NCBI RefSeq assembly: GCF_001676725.1
Contig: NZ_CP016172.1
Location: 2,852,001-2,916,000, forward strand
Reading direction: 5' to 3'
DNA from: Bordetella flabilis
GTDB taxonomy: Bacteria > Pseudomonadota > Gammaproteobacteria > Burkholderiales > Burkholderiaceae_B
DNA length: 64,000 bases
Shown in pieces: positions 63,904-64,000 of this stretch (positions are counted from its first letter, which is position 1; each line of letters starts with the position of its first letter). Below the pieces are notes generated by a model. That model saw only the letters and a list, made by a program, of their open reading frames with translations. It was not told the origin of the DNA and searched no databases. Made by a program: the position numbers and the translations under genes.

Positions 63904-64000
63904 ATGAATCTGACCGAATTTCGCAGCGTGCCGGAAATCCTGTTTGGCGCCGGGCTCGCTCGCCGTCTTGGGGACGTGCTGGCCAGGCGGTGCAAAGGCC
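63904..64000 (+). CDS. Iron-containing alcohol dehydrogenase/maleylacetate reductase family, N-terminal part (runs off the window)
   Basis: 32 residues are visible: MNLTEFRSVPEILFGAGLAR followed by RLGDVLARR. The pattern 'P-x-I-x-FG-x-G' followed by a helix is the start of the Fe-ADH and maleylacetate reductase fold. It begins 49 bp after the rhodanese gene on the same strand, so it may belong to the same transcript. The metal and NAD sites lie outside the window. Confidence 0.6.
   Translation, partial: MNLTEFRSVPEILFGAGLARRLGDVLARRCKG

Noticed and set aside
1..64000. tRNA, rRNA, insertion sequence, integrase or attachment-site repeats
   Set aside because: Looked for by eye around the copper island and cluster edges; nothing convincing was seen. 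A dedicated tRNA and IS search would settle this.

Overview
The window looks like chromosomal DNA of a high-GC betaproteobacterium of the Alcaligenaceae, most likely Bordetella sensu lato or Achromobacter. The basis is gene content and style: four Bug-type tricarboxylate receptors, five class III CoA-transferases, five crotonase-fold enzymes, a glycine-rich classical autotransporter and a copABCD/copRS copper locus. This placement is inference; there is no rRNA or other marker gene in the window, and I saw no tRNA, insertion sequence, integrase or CRISPR array.

Layout. 1-2080: the end of a CoA-transferase/enoyl-CoA hydratase pair, an AHSA1-type protein and an Ohr peroxidase. 2419-6144: an autotransporter with a poly-G tract and a repeat-built linker. 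6215-9317: ligase-associated helicase and PdeM nuclease. 9235-12302: an NDH-2-like flavoprotein, a HemJ/CopD-like membrane protein and a secreted esterase. 12376-21491: a minus-strand beta-oxidation-like cluster (hotdog hydratase, two CoA-transferases, Bug receptor, two crotonases, three hydroxyacyl-CoA dehydrogenase family proteins), divergent from a dipeptide-epimerase-like enzyme. 22662-27658: LysR, a cysteine-free orphan protein, SerB and a LacI regulator. 27677-35978: an operon of class III aminotransferase, LivKHMGF ABC transporter, N,N-dimethylformamidase-like hydrolase and LacI regulator. 36241-46588: a second CoA-dependent catabolic cluster with a nested dyad operator in its divergent promoter and a MarR gene at its end. 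46757-47946: Rnk and a small membrane protein. 48029-55768: a copper island, with copABCD facing copRS-csp, a DUF411 gene and a copper P-ATPase remnant. 56243-64000: an organosulfur module (thiol dioxygenase, aminotransferase, cystathionine-lyase-like enzyme, GST, Bug receptor, LysR, four-domain rhodanese, start of an iron alcohol dehydrogenase).

The most interesting signal is in the last region. Three promoters (dioxygenase operon, Bug receptor, rhodanese) each carry a TTC-N9-GAA dyad. In all three, exactly 41 nt separate the dyad from an extended -10 element beginning TGCTA. That puts the dyad near -64, the normal place for a LysR recognition site, and one of the dyads runs to the start codon of the LysR gene itself. 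This defines a compact candidate regulon for uptake and breakdown of an unknown sulfur compound.

Several catabolic modules share one design: a periplasmic Bug receptor, CoA activation by transferase or ligase, crotonase/dehydrogenase steps and a local regulator. Substrates cannot be assigned from sequence alone.
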